Origin: CAZNHL01 sp964572965
GTDB lineage: Bacteria > Bacteroidota > Bacteroidia > Cytophagales > UBA9547
DNA: 64,000 nt
Reading direction: 5' to 3'
Assembly: GCA_964572965.1 (NCBI GenBank)
Contig: CAZNHL010000003.1
Coordinates: 1 to 64,000 of the forward strand
Shown here one piece after another: positions 62,962-64,000 of the stretch. Numbering within the stretch: position 1 is the stretch's first letter; every line of letters begins with the position of its first letter. A program made the translations under genes and the position numbers. Below the pieces are notes generated by a model that had not been told where the DNA came from, searched no databases, and saw only the letters and a program-made list of their open reading frames with translations.

Positions 62962-64000
62962 ATGAGAACTAGGTATCAAGTAACTAAGTGTGTACTGTTT
63001 GCCGGACTTGTATTGATTGCAAGCCCTGAACTTTTTGCAGGGAAAAAGAAAAAAAAGGATCCTGTACAAGACATTGCAAGAAAGCAGGAAGCTGAATATG
63101 TGTTCACCCAGGGGATGAAAGAATATGTGGTTGAAGGGGCTGCCCGTGCTATTTTTTGGTTTGAAAAAGCAAAAGAAATTAATCCGGAAGCTTCAGGGAC
63201 ATATTATATGCTTGCAGACAGTTACCTGCAGACAAAACAGTTTGACAAAGCAGAGAAAAGCATTAATGAAGCCCTTAAGCTGGATGATGCTAACAAATAC
63301 TATTACTTAGTTGCCGCTGAAATTCAGGAAAAGAAAGGTAACTATGAACAGGCAGCTAATATTTATAATCAGCTAATCAAAAAAATCCCCCGCTCAGAAG
63401 AGCAGTTGTTCGACCTGGCAACAGTTTATATTTATGCTAAAAAGTATGAGGATGCCATCAAAACTTATGATAGAATAGAAAAAGAGTTTGGTTTGATGGA
63501 GGAAGTTGTCCGTCAGAAACAGCAGCTTTACCTGCGCCAGAATAAATTGAATGAAGCTTTAGCTGAAGGAGATAAACTGATTAAGGCTTATCCGGAAGAG
63601 CCGCGTTATAAAGCTTTACAGGCAGAATTACTTTTTAATAATAATAAATCTGATGAAGCCAGGAAGATGGCGGAGTCTTTGTTGGCACAACATGCTGACT
63701 ATTATCCGGCAAGATTAGTTCTGGCAGAAATTTATAAATCAAAAAAGCAAGAAGCGAACTATCAGGAACAGCTTGAACTGGCTTTTAAGAATCCGGATAT
63801 GGGTATTGAAGACAAAATTAATATCATGTTGAGCCTTTTCCCGAAAGCAGAACGTGATACTAATAATCTGGCAGCACTCAGAAAACTTTCTGACATTACC
63901 GCTCAAGTTCATCCTAAAAGCGCTGATGCTTATTCTATACAGGGAGATATCAACTATTTTTCAAGAAATATCCCTAAAGCAATTAAGAGTTATAAGGAAT
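62962..64000 (+). CDS. Secreted TPR-repeat protein, truncated by window end
   Basis: From the ATG at 62962 the frame is open to the last base, so at least 346 residues are encoded. It has a signal peptide (residues 1 to about 26, ending ELFAGKKKKK) followed by tetratricopeptide repeats (ATYYMLADSYLQTKQFDKAEK-like, EKKGNYEQAANIYNQLIKK, YAKKYEDAIKTYDRIEKEF, SKKQEANYQEQLELAF). TPR proteins with this plan in Bacteroidetes are periplasmic scaffolds. It follows the nucleotidyltransferase gene in the same direction, beyond a probable terminator. Confidence 0.8.
   Translation, partial: MRTRYQVTKCVLFAGLVLIASPELFAGKKKKKDPVQDIARKQEAEYVFTQGMKEYVVEGAARAIFWFEKAKEINPEASGTYYMLADSYLQTKQFDKAEKSINEALKLDDANKYYYLVAAEIQEKKGNYEQAANIYNQLIKKIPRSEEQLFDLATVYIYAKKYEDAIKTYDRIEKEFGLMEEVVRQKQQLYLRQNKLNEALAEGDKLIKAYPEEPRYKALQAELLFNNNKSDEARKMAESLLAQHADYYPARLVLAEIYKSKKQEANYQEQLELAFKNPDMGIEDKINIMLSLFPKAERDTNNLAALRKLSDITAQVHPKSADAYSIQGDINYFSRNIPKAIKSYKE

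Overview
The window looks like a contig from a Bacteroidetes genome, most likely of the order Cytophagales. The evidence is a protein with a type IX secretion C-terminal sorting domain, OmpA proteins with calcium-binding TSP3 repeats, a DUF4270 lipoprotein next to a one-domain glycogen-synthase-like gene, few Shine-Dalgarno sequences, several TTG/GTG starts, and moderate to low GC. It is scaffolded: a run of 10 N at 8391-8400 splits a helicase gene. No rRNA, tRNA, CRISPR array or intact insertion sequence was seen.

Region 1 (1-10.3 kb) is accessory in character. It holds the 5' end of a secreted protein, a DUF2306 membrane protein, two tandem paralogous mini membrane proteins, and a very AT-rich two-gene unit: a PD-(D/E)XK nuclease-domain protein and a small partner resembling CRR6-type proteins. 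A mirrored pair of REP-like hairpins follows, then a SNF2/SWIM helicase, a HigBA-type toxin-antitoxin pair and a stand-alone RecB-like nuclease domain. The nuclease plus partner is the best candidate for an undescribed system.

Region 2 (10.3-18 kb) is housekeeping: methionine aminopeptidase, a saccharopine/alanine dehydrogenase-like enzyme, RdgB, an eukaryotic-type glycogen branching enzyme, a DUF6134 protein, a class I glutamine amidotransferase, a 1-Cys peroxiredoxin and a hypothetical protein.

Region 3 (18.4-35 kb) is a surface polysaccharide locus. A seven-gene minus-strand operon (flippase, acetyltransferase, asparagine synthase, four GT4 glycosyltransferases) diverges from a plus-strand operon (UDP-GlcNAc 2-epimerase, GT2, SDR epimerase). 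The latter converges on a second minus-strand operon (PLP desulfhydrase-like protein, GT4, a second asparagine synthase, GT4). No polymerase, initiating transferase or export channel is visible, so the locus is probably completed elsewhere.

Region 4 (35-64 kb) is mostly core: lumazine synthase, a TPR membrane protein, pyruvate dehydrogenase E1 alpha, a secreted double beta-propeller protein, recF with a DUF721 partner, arginine deiminase, an OmpA lipoprotein, an MBL hydrolase, RidA, DUF4270, a glycogen-synthase-like protein, panC, an OmpA/TSP3 protein, panD, an LPG-synthase-TM flippase-like protein, rfaE2, a zinc metallopeptidase, a secreted unknown, an arylsulfatase, grpE-dnaJ, a second flippase, dut, a sugar nucleotidyltransferase and a truncated TPR protein. 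Intergenic regions carry many short inverted repeats and degenerate dispersed repeats typical of this phylum.
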